In this document: positions 1-9,547 of the stretch, one piece after another | Layout of the letters: each line of letters begins with the position of its first letter | Position numbering within the stretch: the first letter of the stretch is position 1 | DNA from: Cladosporium sp. IMV 00045 | Lineage: Eukaryota > Ascomycota > Dothideomycetes > Cladosporiales > Cladosporiaceae | Length of the DNA stretch: 59,100 nt | Assembly (NCBI GenBank): GCA_001931905.2 | Contig: MSJI02000498.1 | Span: 1-59,100, forward strand | Direction: 5' to 3' | The notes under the pieces: generated by a model | Database searches by the model: none | What the model saw: the letters and a program-made list of their open reading frames with translations, nothing else | Told to the model about the DNA's origin: nothing | Program-made: the position numbers and the translations under genes

Positions 1-15
1 CAGCACAAGCGTGAC

Positions 16-708
16 ATGGGATATTACGACGAAGACGGCCACTACCACTCCTTCCGCCACGGACTTCACCGCGCCGCGGACAAGATTCTTCACCCCATCC
101 ACGGCGGCTCCCACCACGAGCACCACCACCAGCAGCCTCCCGTCGAGCGCGTCGAAGAGGACGTCGTCGTCAGTGACCGCGAAGTCACCACCTCCGCTCC
201 CCGCCACGAGGCCGAGTTCCACCGCCACACCACCGTCCGTCCTTCCCGCGGCAACATGATTCCCAACACCATCACCATCCCCTGCCACCACATCAGGATC
301 GGCGACCTGCTGATCCTGCAGGGCCGTCCTTGCCAGGTCATCCGCATCACCACCTCGGCTCAGACCGGTCAGCACCGTTACCTCGGTGTTGACCTCTTCA
401 CCAAGCAGCTGCACGAGGAGTCTTCCTTCGTCAGCAACCCCAGCCCGTCCGTTGTTGTCCAGAACATGCTCGGCCCTGTCTTCAAGCAGTACCGTGTTCT
501 TGACATCCGTGACGATGGCCGTGTCGTCGCCATGACCGAGACCGGTGATGTCAAGCAGGGCCTTCCCGTCCTCGACCAGAGCAGCCTCCTTGGCCGTCTC
601 ACCGAGAGCTTCAACAACGGCCGTGGCTCCGTCCGTGTCCTCGTCATCAACGACGATGGTCGCGAGATGGCCGTCGACTACAAGGTCGTCCACGGCAGCC
701 GCTTGTAG
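16..708 (+). CDS. hex1: Woronin body major protein HEX-1
   Basis: HEX-1 self-assembles into the crystalline core of the Woronin body, a peroxisome-derived organelle that plugs septal pores after hyphal wounding. The 230-residue uninterrupted frame starts with MGYYDEDGHYHSF, a start typical of the family, followed by a His-rich variable stretch (about residues 28-45). From about residue 85 to the end is the eIF5A-like core (IPCHHIRIGDL, GRPCQVIRI, GQHRYLGVDLF, ETGDVKQGLPV). The last three residues, SRL, are a peroxisomal targeting signal type 1. The start was chosen because it matches the family N-terminus. Only 15 bases lie upstream, so the promoter and any 5' UTR intron are outside the window. 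Identity is very secure; in some relatives alternative splicing lengthens the N-terminus, which cannot be tested here. Confidence 0.97.
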   Translation: MGYYDEDGHYHSFRHGLHRAADKILHPIHGGSHHEHHHQQPPVERVEEDVVVSDREVTTSAPRHEAEFHRHTTVRPSRGNMIPNTITIPCHHIRIGDLLILQGRPCQVIRITTSAQTGQHRYLGVDLFTKQLHEESSFVSNPSPSVVVQNMLGPVFKQYRVLDIRDDGRVVAMTETGDVKQGLPVLDQSSLLGRLTESFNNGRGSVRVLVINDDGREMAVDYKVVHGSRL

Positions 709-1193
709 ATGTCTTGTCATCTTTGTATGACGGCACGTTCCTACCTCTGACCACGACCGACAATAGATCACGACAATTTCATTCAAAGGGTGCACTACGG
801 GGCGTGGTGCAATTTTTAATGGTTGAGCTTCACTCGGGGGAATGTACCTTATGTTTGTCTTTGTTCAGGACCATCATCAGTATGCAATAGGAGGACAGTT
901 GTTAAGAATGTGAGATAGTGTTTTTTGTGGATAGTTGTTGAGAAAAAGAAATTCGGTGTGTTTCGTCGATTCATGGTCTTGTCATTCTTTGCTCCCAGTA
1001 AGTGTGTTTCAATCTTGTCATTATCGTCCGTGATTCGATGGTGGACTGTGCCCACTTCATCTCGGCATCAGACCTCACCTGACCCAATCTGACCTTACCA
1101 TCTCAAGAGCGACCTCTTCGCAACCCATCCTTCCTCCACTTCATTGCATATGGAAAACGAAAGAGAAAAGAAGATCAATAAACCATCAACGAA
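709..1193. other. intergenic, 3' regions of two convergent genes
   Basis: This is the tail-to-tail gap between hex1 and the dioxygenase gene. It is T-rich after hex1 and holds no convincing coding frame. It most likely carries both 3' UTRs. Confidence 0.6.
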
Positions 1194-2947
1194 TTAAACC
1201 CTCCCCCCCTCCGTGCCCTCACTCCCCCCAAAATCCCCACCAACCCTCCTCCCAAGCGCCCTTCTCAGAATCCACTCTTTGGCCGTCTCTACCTTCTCCT
1301 CCTCCCCACCACCTTCCCCCTTGTGCTTCTCCGCAGCAGCAGAATCAACAACCCCACTCCCCCCCACCACCTTCATCTCAACCCCATCCTCCGGCCGCGC
1401 GAAGTAGACGAGACTCATCCTCTCGCACCTCCCCTGTTCGCCCGGTGGGCTTACCACTCGATGGAGGTTGCTGCGCAGCACGGAGGCGGTGAAGCGCACG
1501 AGGGCGTCGCCCAGGTTGACTATGAGGTGGTGCCGGAGGGGGTGGATGTATTGCCATTCCGGTTGTGGTGTTGAGGGTGTTGGGGGAGGGAGGATTTGGA
1601 GACCGCCCAGGCGGTTGGAGAGGAGGGTTAGGGTGCCGAAATCTGCGTTGGCGTTAGCTTGGTTGGTTGGTCTTTGGGTGTGTTACAATTTTGGGGTTTG
1701 ATGTTGGTTGAAGGATTTCCCAACTCACCGGTATGTTCCCCCAGAGCTCTTCTCCCCTCGTCCTCGGGCTGCATCGAAGGCGGCGACTTCACCCACCTAA
1801 CCTGATCCCCACTCCTCTCCCCCAGCCGATGCAAACCCTGCAGCGTCCCCTGCGGATAACCCACGCGATCGTTCAGCACGCCCAACAACAGCGTGACAAT
1901 CGCGTGACACTTCCTCACATAACCCGCCAACAGCGCCCTCGCTTCTGGGTTGCTTAGACACTCCGGCGCGGGCAGCGGTGGGTTCGAAATGCCCAGCACA
2001 TCGTCCTTGCTGACGTTGTAGAATTCATTCCTGTCCCGCGTGCCTCGCGCGTCGAGAACGCCGGCGCCGAGCCCTTTGTACCCGAAATAGGACCCTTGGG
2101 CCGCGAAGTCGTACTCCTGCTTTTCGGACGTGGGGAGGGCGAAGAGGGTTGAGCCGAGCGTGAAGAGGGCGTCGATGTCGCTTTCGAGGGCTGGGCCGGA
2201 GATTTCATGGTCCGGGCTGCTGGCGCCGCGGAGGTCGAGGTAGAAGAATCCCAATTCCTGGCTGGCGGTGAGGAGTTTGGCTTGTTCGCGCGGGTTGTTT
2301 TGGAGGAGTTTGAGCAGGCTGATGCGTGTGAGGGGCGCGGTGGGGATGTCGTTTGGGAAGGGGGGGAGGGAGGGGAAGGTTAGGTTTGAGGTGTCTTCTT
2401 CTTCTTCTTCTTCTTCTTCTTCTTCTTCTTGTTGGTCTTTGTCTTCGTCTTGCCACGGATTGGAGTAGAGTTCTGCTGGAGGTGCGATTGCTGGTTGGCC
2501 CAGTTGGGTTTCGTGCGTTTGGTCGTCTTTGATGTGGTGTAGGGCTGGTGCTGGGGGTGGGAGGGCTTCCATTCCCGAGGGGGCGGCGATGGCGGAGGCG
2601 CCGAGTTGGCTTTGGGTGGTGTGTTTGTCGTTTGTGTTTGGGGTGGCAGAGAGAGGTGGCTGGCCGGATGGTTGGTTGGTGTGATTGAATGGTTTGACGG
2701 GGTGTTCGGCTGAGGTTTGATTGCTGTTGTCCAAGTGATATTGCTCAGGAAGTTGATCCGGATGTGCCGCGAGACCGTTCGGTGGCGCGATGGCTGATGG
2801 TCCTACTTGCGATTCGAACGTGTGGTCGTCTCCCAGATGGTGGAGAGCTGGTGCTGCAGGAGGTAGTCCGTCCAGACCGACGGGGTGTGCTACAGCCGTG
2901 GAACCCAGTTGGCTTTCATGGTGGTGTCGATCTGATGTCTGAGCCAT
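1194..2947 (-). CDS. 2-oxoglutarate/Fe(II)-dependent dioxygenase (isopenicillin N synthase-like) with repetitive N-terminus
   Basis: Two coding exons: complement of 1729-2947 and 1194-1642, joined across an 86-bp intron (gtgagt...cag); the codon for Asp407 spans the junction. The 555-residue product has a catalytic domain of the 2OG-Fe(II) oxygenase superfamily from about residue 230. The iron ligands are visible as His405-x-Asp407 (EHTDFGTLTLL) and His467 (SNLHRVV), and the co-substrate arginine as Arg481 (ERMSLVYF). A DIOX_N-like start (LGFFYLDLRG) precedes it. The first 200 residues are unusual: four copies of a Q(L/V)GxxAIAxP motif in two related pairs, then a poly-Glu run encoded by a (TCT)n tract. 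The catalytic half resembles fungal gibberellin/flavonol-type oxidases; the substrate cannot be told. The ATG at 2947 has a good context, but a phase-compatible upstream exon at 3070-3196 is possible. Confidence 0.85.
2394..2430. repeat. (TCT)n trinucleotide microsatellite inside the dioxygenase gene
   Basis: An uninterrupted TCT/CTT run of about 37 bp on the plus strand encodes a run of about 12 glutamates on the minus strand. Such perfect codon repeats are prone to length change by slippage. Confidence 0.95.
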
Positions 2948-3069
2948 TCTTGCAGCTGTTTCCTGTTTTGCTTGAGGTATGTTCCTTCCAATTTCCAACA
3001 CGTATAGTGAGTGTTGAATCAAACGAGAGGGGAGACGAAGACAAGAAGAGAAAGAAAGCTAGACCCTAC

Positions 3070-3196
3070 CTCTATATGTACATCTACTCCTCCCGTGTTG
3101 ATCCCGAGGCACAGAGAACATGTAGCTCCAGAACCGGTCCTTTGTGGTAAGAAGCTTGTCATAGGTATCGGCAGAGGGGAGATCTGCTTTCGGCAT
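3070..3196 (-). other. possible upstream coding exon of the dioxygenase gene
   Basis: An open stretch starting MPKADLPSADTYDKLL runs to an AGAG|gtaggg donor at 3070/3069. Joined to an acceptor ending at 2956 (aaacag) it enters the dioxygenase frame in phase (AAR-M...), through a 114-bp intron with a weak pyrimidine tract. I recognise no domain in it. It may equally be 5' UTR; transcript data would decide. Confidence 0.3.
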
Positions 3197-3828
3197 TGAC
3201 TTTGTGAGTTGTGGGACTTTAGGACGGAGGGATGCTTTCACGTCGATCTAGATGCCCCGCAGCATGAAATCGTGCTTGAAGATGACGTGGTGTCTTAGGA
3301 AAAATGTACTGCGATCAACAGAATTGATTATTGCACTTGAAGATTCGTATGGCGAGATGCGAACTCGTGTAATCTTGTTGAGACGTTGAATCCGCGGACT
3401 GGAAGCTGTAATTGCAAGTCAACATTGTGGATCGTTGGAGAAAGCGGTGGCATCAACTGTACGCATCATCAATACCGAACCGTATCCACATAGGACTTGG
3501 AAGCCATAATAAAAGGTTTATGTAGCCGTTCTTGGGCTGCTCGTATGTGTCTAGGATGGCCTTAAAGTTGCAGTGGGCCAGCATTTGTCGCGAGCAATGG
3601 CATGGCAGTAGCTGGGTGGTGTACATGCATGTGAAAATTGACGATGCTTCATCGTCGAGGCTAATTCTATTGTACACAAGTAATTGACATTATGACTTCA
3701 GCTGATTGCGCTGCTTGGATGGGCCTTTCATCTGTGCTATGGGGTCTGAATGCTCTATCTTCAGACCAGTGCTCTAATGAGGGCGCCTTTACGATGCTGC
3801 AGTCCATCAGCTTGTAGCTTGCAGTCCA
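3197..3828. other. intergenic, no gene seen
   Basis: This gap contains the presumed promoter of the dioxygenase gene and the 3' region... of the dynein gene lies on the other side at 3829, so the stretch sits between the dioxygenase 5' end and the dynein 3' end. No frame here resembles a protein I know. Confidence 0.5.
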
Positions 3829-5679
3829 TCAAGGCCGGCTAGGAGTTCCCGATCTACCATCCCCAGAACCCGCTTTCTTCGCCAAACTAGCGAAGTACTT
3901 CTCCAAATCCTCACTCGGGAAATCACTCTTTCCACTAGTCGGTGTCGAAGACTGGTCTCTATCCTCACGCCTTGGCTGTCTAGGAGTACCGGAACGGGGA
4001 GAGTTTGAAGTCGCGCCTTCCGTGGCCTGCTGCTGCGAAGGTCGCTTGAGTCGTTCGATCGCCGCTTCGGCAGATACAGTGTTGTAGCTCACACCTCCAA
4101 CGTTGAAGCTAACATCGCCGAGGTCGTTCAAGGCTCCTGTGGACTCGCCAGAGGGAACACCGACGCCTGCCGCCCGAGAGTTCGTGCCACTGGTGGATCG
4201 GTTGTTGTCGCCTCGTTCACGGTCTTTGGAGGCGAGGTTGTCGAGCTCGACCTTCATTTCGCGGAGGAACTCCTGGTTGCCGCGGGTAACGACCGTGACC
4301 GCTGGTGGCTTCGGTCGTTTGTGCGCATTAGGATCTTGGATTTGTGTTTCGAACGAACGGATCGCTGATGGTGGGAGTTTGGAAGGCGACACTGGTGGTG
4401 AGTCTCCGTCTCCATCAATAGGCGACACGGCAGAGGCGTAGACTTCCTGTTCTTCTGATGGGTCCTTTGCTTCATCTGTTACCTGAGTTTCGTCTGCTGG
4501 TTTTGTTTCCTTTGCATTGGGGTCCGTGAAAGTAATGACGGGATGTGAGAGATCTTGTTGCCATGCTGTCAAAACCTCCTCTGGTGAGAAGTTCTCTGAG
4601 AGGAGACGAATTTTGCCTACGCTGTCCCAGCCTTGAGGCACAACAATGTTCATACGGTCAACGACGTTGTGCTTGGGCAATAGATCTTCGGCCTTAGCAG
4701 GCGCACCGCCAGCGGTGGCTCTGGGTCCAAGAGTTGCAAGGTCGAGATCGAGAGATTGGTAAAGCGTCTTCTGCGCTTCAGTCAAGTTGGCACCAGGCTG
4801 TTGCGGAGGCGCAGAGCTTGATGTGAATAGCAGTGTAGTCAATGGATGAAGCGGCAGGATCGAAGTACGCAGAATCTGGGCAACATAGTCGAAAGTCTCC
4901 TCTTGCCAACCGTCGCGCTCTAGGTCCTGCTGTGCTTCAACGTGTTGGATAACAACATTGATCCCGATCTTTGACTCTTTCAAGAGCTCCAGAATATCTT
5001 CCTCAGGTCTGGCATTCGGTACGATCGCCTTTGCCAGTAGCTGCAGCCATACTCTCAGCTTCGAGAGAAAGTTCCAAGGTTCTCTCCAAGACAAGAGAAT
5101 CGCAACTGCAGGCCTTCGGCCTTCTTCAGTCTGCCCGTCCGAGCCAAGCATGTCCTGATCATCTTCTTCCTGCTCCACAGTTGCATCCTCAGTCCTTGGT
5201 GCTAGCAGCCGGCGCAACACAGGCTCGTATGCTGCTTCTGGCTCTGCAATCGTATGTGCCTCCAATTTGGCCGCCTCTTCTGCCTCTTGCGCAAAGCTCG
5301 CTCCGCCAGTACCGACCTGCGTTGAGGAGTACAATACCACGTGACCATATCCATAAGCATATCGGTTCGAGAGGTTAAGCTGGCCCTTTTGCTTTTGATC
5401 TCTCTGATCGCGGTTCCTGCTGGGAGGTGCTGGCGGCGGTGGGCGAGAAATAGTGCTCAAGAATTCTCTTTGGTCGTCCGGCGAGCCTCCACAAACTACA
5501 ATCTGTCGGTTGGCGACAGCATTGTTGCGGTTACGAGCTTGTGCTTGTCGAGTTTGGCGCAATAAGGAGGTCCAGATATCGGATCGCTTTTCCTTGCGTT
5601 TCGCGGGCCGATCGTTGGTGCGTTTACTCGGGCTGCCGATTTGCATGGAGCTTGGTCGGGAGAGTGATGTTGTTGCCAT
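3829..5679 (-). CDS. cytoplasmic dynein 1 light intermediate chain
   Basis: A single-exon, 616-residue protein with the dynein light intermediate chain (DLIC) domain. The LIC binds the dynein heavy chain and links the motor to cargo adaptors for retrograde transport on microtubules. The G-protein-like core covers about residues 55-380: strand plus degenerate P-loop (VVCGGSPDDQRE, residues 61-72, lacking the usual GK[S/T]), GHVVLYSS, SWREPWNFLSKLRVWLQLL, and the family block NIVVPQGWDSVGKI. The C-terminal half is disordered and Ser/Pro/Thr-rich. A short amphipathic helix near the end (SEDLEKYFASLAKK, about residues 589-602) matches the adaptor-binding helix 1 of LIC proteins. The loss of nucleotide-binding residues agrees with what is known of fungal LICs. 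The length is somewhat above animal LICs. Confidence 0.93.
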   Translation of the reverse strand: MATTSLSRPSSMQIGSPSKRTNDRPAKRKEKRSDIWTSLLRQTRQAQARNRNNAVANRQIVVCGGSPDDQREFLSTISRPPPPAPPSRNRDQRDQKQKGQLNLSNRYAYGYGHVVLYSSTQVGTGGASFAQEAEEAAKLEAHTIAEPEAAYEPVLRRLLAPRTEDATVEQEEDDQDMLGSDGQTEEGRRPAVAILLSWREPWNFLSKLRVWLQLLAKAIVPNARPEEDILELLKESKIGINVVIQHVEAQQDLERDGWQEETFDYVAQILRTSILPLHPLTTLLFTSSSAPPQQPGANLTEAQKTLYQSLDLDLATLGPRATAGGAPAKAEDLLPKHNVVDRMNIVVPQGWDSVGKIRLLSENFSPEEVLTAWQQDLSHPVITFTDPNAKETKPADETQVTDEAKDPSEEQEVYASAVSPIDGDGDSPPVSPSKLPPSAIRSFETQIQDPNAHKRPKPPAVTVVTRGNQEFLREMKVELDNLASKDRERGDNNRSTSGTNSRAAGVGVPSGESTGALNDLGDVSFNVGGVSYNTVSAEAAIERLKRPSQQQATEGATSNSPRSGTPRQPRREDRDQSSTPTSGKSDFPSEDLEKYFASLAKKAGSGDGRSGTPSRP

Positions 5680-5953
5680 TACAATTACTTGTCGTTCTGT
5701 CCAAGGTAAAAGGACATGTATTTGTTTTTGATGTTTCCCTGGCTGGCTGCATAATCCCGTATGCTCTCACAACTTAGGGTGACGCGACTGGGGAAGCGAC
5801 GTGCGCGAGTGAGTGCCAAAAGTCGAGGCACTGCCGATTTTGCCGCAGATTGAAGGTGCAGCCAGAAAGGGTAGTTCTACTACCATTCGATCGCTACATC
5901 TTGAATATCACAGACGAAACATATATTTAATTCTTACTACACCGATCAACACG

Positions 5954-6554
5954 ATGGTTCTCAAGCTCCGCCTCGCACGGATTGCCACTCCCGGTGGCAG
6001 TCACAGACACGCACCTAAATACAACATCGTCCTCGCCCATGCCCGGTATGCAAGCCAAAAGGCCACTCACGACAATCAATCACTAATGCGACATACAGCA
6101 CCGCGCGCGACTCTAAACCCCTCGAAGTCCTTGGAACCTACAACCCGATCCCTCAGACACCCGTGGGCGCAGAGCCCGGCGACAGGAAACAGAAGGACAT
6201 CAAGCTGGATGTGAGCAGAGCGAAGTACTGGCTGGGTGTTGGCGCACAACCGAGTGACACCGTCTGGAGATTATTGGCTATGGTATGATGCGGGAAGAAC
6301 GTGGGAGTGAGAGCGCAGAGTCGCTGACAGGAGAACAGATTGGCCTTCTGGAACCGAAATACCTCTCCTCTGGCGAACAGACGGAGAATGCGCTCAAGGC
6401 TGTCCGCTTCCCTACGCAGAAGCCCAAGAGTGTTACCGATGCAGTGCGCCAGCACAGACAGCAGGGTCAATTGCCCCCGGTGGACACGGCAGAAGGTGCG
6501 ACCAGCGGCTCCGTCGCTGGAACGACTAGCCCCAGCAACCCCAATGCCGCGTAA
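5954..6554 (+). CDS. mitochondrial small-subunit ribosomal protein bS16m (MRPS16)
   Basis: Three exons: 5954-6045, 6099-6282 and 6339-6554, with introns of 53 and 56 bp (gtatgc...cag; gtatga...cag). The 163-residue product has the S16 fold: KLRLARxxxPGGSHRHAPKYNIVLAHARTARDS in two exons, then LEVLGTYNPIPQ, DVSRAKYWLGVGAQPSDTV. The codon for the arginine in HAR is split by intron 1, and joining the exons restores the bacterial S16 pattern exactly. S16 sits in the body of the small ribosomal subunit; this one would act in mitochondria. The C-terminus (about residues 93-163) is a low-complexity Thr/Ser/Gln extension absent from bacteria but common in fungal orthologues. The gene is divergent from the dynein LIC gene across only about 270 bp, so the two promoters overlap. 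Confidence 0.94.
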
Positions 6555-7173
6555 TTACATCGACGAAGGTGGAGGACGAGATGAAAAAATAAGTGCCGCG
6601 CCGCGCCACGGTTTTGCGCAGGAAGAAGCGGCGCGGCGTGTATACCCCAGGAAGGCGCATTGGCTCAAGGTTGGGCCAGTGGTCCCGCGCTGGACCTGCG
6701 ATGATCCTATGCAGTGTTTGATCTGCGAATCAATTGACCCAGGAAAAGTCTGTACGGGCGGTACAGGGAGCCGCACAATGAGCACATTTGAGGACACTCG
6801 CGTACAGATACGGGACTCGCAGGCCTCTCAGCTTGTATGTATATGTGACCCTGCCAGTCAGTGGCACAAAATTGTACAAATATCACTCAAGAAAACACCC
6901 CAATGCTGTCGATGTCACATTCATGGTCTGAGTTTTGAATCTCTCATTTTCAGGGGGCTAGGTTAACTCCGTGTCGTCATGCAAAACGATATGCCCAAGA
7001 GGCGTGAGATGCTCACAGAACATGACGCGAAGCACGTTGCGCTTGTCTTCACTTCCCAACTCCCAGTGCTTTGCCGCCCCATTTCCAACCCCAAGCAAGG
7101 CCGGCAACATACTGATCGTTGATGAAGCCGCTGGCTCCGTATTCTGCAAACAGGGAGGAATGACAAGTCAGCT
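6555..7173. other. intergenic, convergent 3' regions
   Basis: This lies between the ends of the S16m and Nudix genes. A 62-codon minus-strand frame ending at 6963 follows a plausible acceptor (ttgcag) but has no recognisable similarity, so I treat it as 3' UTR. Confidence 0.5.
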
Positions 7174-8303
7174 TTATAGGAGACGCTGGCTCCAGTGCAA
7201 ACCAAGTGCCCAGTGGAAAAGCCTGAGGATAATTAGTGCAAAGTTACATGCAAAGAATGTGCAGAATGTGCTTACCTGGCATCCACAATCTTGCCGGGCT
7301 CCTCGGAGATAGCTAGAAAGTTCTGTTACCACCTCTTTCTGCATCGTAACAAATGACATTCAAAAAGGGACGACGTACCTTTGAGCTTCTCATACAGCTC
7401 GCTGATCGGGACTACGACACGCTCAATGTGCTCGCCGTCATCCAAGTGCTGCTCGGGCTCCTCGTCGCCCTCCTTGAGGTCGACTTCCACAGTGACCATC
7501 TGGATAATTCGTCAGCCATTCAGTTCTCCCCACCCATTAATCTCAATCTCATGAAGGAAAAAAGCCGATGCATACCTGCATATTGGCGTTGGTCAATCCC
7601 GGATCGCTGACAATCGTCGGGCTACAGTCGACGACCTATGAGACACGTACCACCATGTTAGCGCTGGTCATGCCAGGCTGGCTGCTCAGAGCAGGACTGC
7701 TACTGCTCACCTGTCGCGACTCGTTAGCTATCTTCGCTCTTTCATCATACATGCAGCAAACTCGAACAAACCTTGCCAGAATACCCCGTCTCCTCCTTCA
7801 GCTCCCTAACTGCGGCCTGCTCGGGCGTTTCGCCTTCGTCGATCAAACCGGCCGGAAACTCGACACAGAACGCCTCTACGGGCGGGCGGTATTGCACGAT
7901 TATCATCGTGCTGACCGGCCTGCTGGGGTGCTTGAGAATGGGCACGATGGCGACGGCATCGATGCCAGTTGATTTGCGGGTCTTGCGAGCCGCGGCTTCC
8001 CAGATGCGTGATTTGCCATCCTGCAGGAATGAAGTGTGAGTTTGATCGAGCTCGTGCTTATTAAAGACGATTGTAACGCACCTGATCGGTCCACTGTTGC
8101 TATGTCAGCTTCAAAATCCGGCAAAAAGTCCACCAAATGTTATTTACCTCGATCTTCCTCAGCTCTGTCCATTTCGCCTCATCTGCACTGAGAGGGCCAA
8201 CGCGGTTGATTTTAGGTGCTTGAGGCATGGTGAGGGTACTAGCAGGACGTCGCAGTCCAGCGATTGTTCGATTCAGAAGAGTAGTTCGGCGGAGAAGACT
8301 CAT
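7174..8303 (-). CDS. ADP-ribose pyrophosphatase, YSA1-type Nudix hydrolase
   Basis: Seven coding exons on the minus strand: 8148-8303, 8082-8093, 7772-8020, 7576-7635, 7379-7499, 7276-7312 and 7174-7222. Phases agree throughout and give 227 residues. The enzyme splits ADP-ribose to AMP and ribose-5-phosphate. The Nudix box lies at about residues 114-136 (GLIDEGE...RELKEETGY, full GX5EX7REUXEEXGU spacing). The YSA1/NUDT5 signature SDPGLTNANMQ follows in exon 4, and the family C-terminus (KIVDARLFHWALGL) is split over the last two exons. Exon 2 is only 12 nt (WTDQ), and is needed to rebuild the family strand before DGKSRIWEAA. The first 25 residues are basic and hydroxylated (SLLRRTTLLNRT), suggesting mitochondrial targeting from the first ATG and a cytosolic form from Met26 at 8228; this is inference. 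Confidence 0.92.
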
Positions 8304-8863
8304 AGATTGGTTTATTTGTTCGATAGGTTGGGCGTGATGTACTCAGCCAACGCATCATTATTGAATGGCTTGCTGCACGACATGCATGACGTCCGTCCAC
8401 CCAGGAATGCCAAGCAGCGGTGCAAGAAACAGTGGGACTTTGACTGTCACTTTGTTTGTGTCCTGCACCACCTCACATCCTTAGCAATACAACTGATTGC
8501 CAATTGGCAAAGTATGCTGCAATGCTTCAGCTCACAGATAGTCAGTCATCATAGACTCCTGATGGCGACGTGACTATCGATCGCAACCCTCAATCGCCGA
8601 AGAGGTCGTATTGAGTAGGTACAGCCGAGGTTGCATGAGCTGCTAGAACCAAAAGATTTATATTGCTATCGACTCCTTCGATCCACCCGTCGGCCGTACT
8701 ACAAGCAGTGTGACTATGCTGAGTCACATGCATGACCTGTCCGGCTAGAATCGTACGACCTGACATTCAAATATAACCATCTTCACTTCCAAACAGGATT
8801 TAGCCAACTTTCCAACACCACCAACAGGCAGAAACCTCAAGTAAAGACGGAAACACAGCAACC
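8304..8863. other. intergenic, shared divergent promoter
   Basis: This separates the Nudix gene (-) and the GNAT gene (+), which read away from each other. No coding frame is supported. The bases just before 8864 are A/C-rich, as is usual for a fungal 5' leader. Confidence 0.5.
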
Positions 8864-9325
8864 ATGTCTTCAACATCACCCATCGAAATCCGCCCAATCC
8901 AGCCGTCCGATAAGGAGGCCTGGATCGAACTCTGGCAAGGCTACAACACATTCTACAAGCGCACGATTTCACCAGCCGTCACCGAAGCAAACTTCAACCG
9001 CTTCCTCGACCCTCACAACCCAATCTGCTGTGCAGTCGCCACTATCGGAGATGGCAAGCCCGTCGGTTTCGCCAACTACTATCCTCACCCCTCAACTGCT
9101 TCCACCGAGCCAAACTTCTACCTGCATGACCTCTTTGTTGATCCAGCGTGCCGGGCCGGCGGCATTGGCCAGAAGTTGATTGACTATGTGGCTGAGAGGG
9201 CGAAGGAGGCGGGTGCGTACCAGCTGTATTGGCATACCCAGTACTTCAACTATCGCGCGCAGGGGCTTTATTCTAAAGTTGGTGAGAGGTCGGACCTTGT
9301 TCTGTGGAAAAAGGCTCTGGAATGA
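8864..9325 (+). CDS. GNAT-family N-acetyltransferase, HPA2/HPA3-like
   Basis: A single exon of 153 residues with one complete GNAT domain. Visible elements are IEIRPIQPSDKEAWIELWQGY (strand 1/helix 1), FYLHDLFVDPACRAGGIGQKLI (motif A with an R/AGGIGxxL variant of the acetyl-CoA pyrophosphate loop) and YQLYWHTQYFNYRAQGLYSKVG (motif B, with the late Tyr that often serves as the general acid). Size and the FYKRTISPAVTEANFNRFLD block resemble yeast Hpa2/Hpa3, which acetylate histones, polyamines or D-amino acids. The substrate here is unknown. The sequence context of the ATG (caaccATG) is good. Confidence 0.9.
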   Translation: MSSTSPIEIRPIQPSDKEAWIELWQGYNTFYKRTISPAVTEANFNRFLDPHNPICCAVATIGDGKPVGFANYYPHPSTASTEPNFYLHDLFVDPACRAGGIGQKLIDYVAERAKEAGAYQLYWHTQYFNYRAQGLYSKVGERSDLVLWKKALE

Positions 9326-9547
9326 ATGGGGCTTTGCTAGAAGAGTGTCTGTTTGAGGGTGAGCTGCTAAATCGTCAACAGGTTTAGAAGATTAGAATCA
9401 ATGAGTATTTGAGCAGTTTTGATTTAATGGCTGTTGCGACGAAAAAATTACGGGTCGCATAAATGCTCAAATGTACAATTTCAAAGCCCGTCGTGGATTT
9501 CGTCCCTGAAGAGAACCAGACCTGACAACCAGTTCTACGGCTTACTG

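Noticed and set aside
6963..7149. A minus-strand frame after a plausible acceptor (ttgcag) downstream of the Nudix gene
   Set aside because: The Nudix protein is already complete with the expected C-terminus at 7174, and the extra stretch has no family resemblance.
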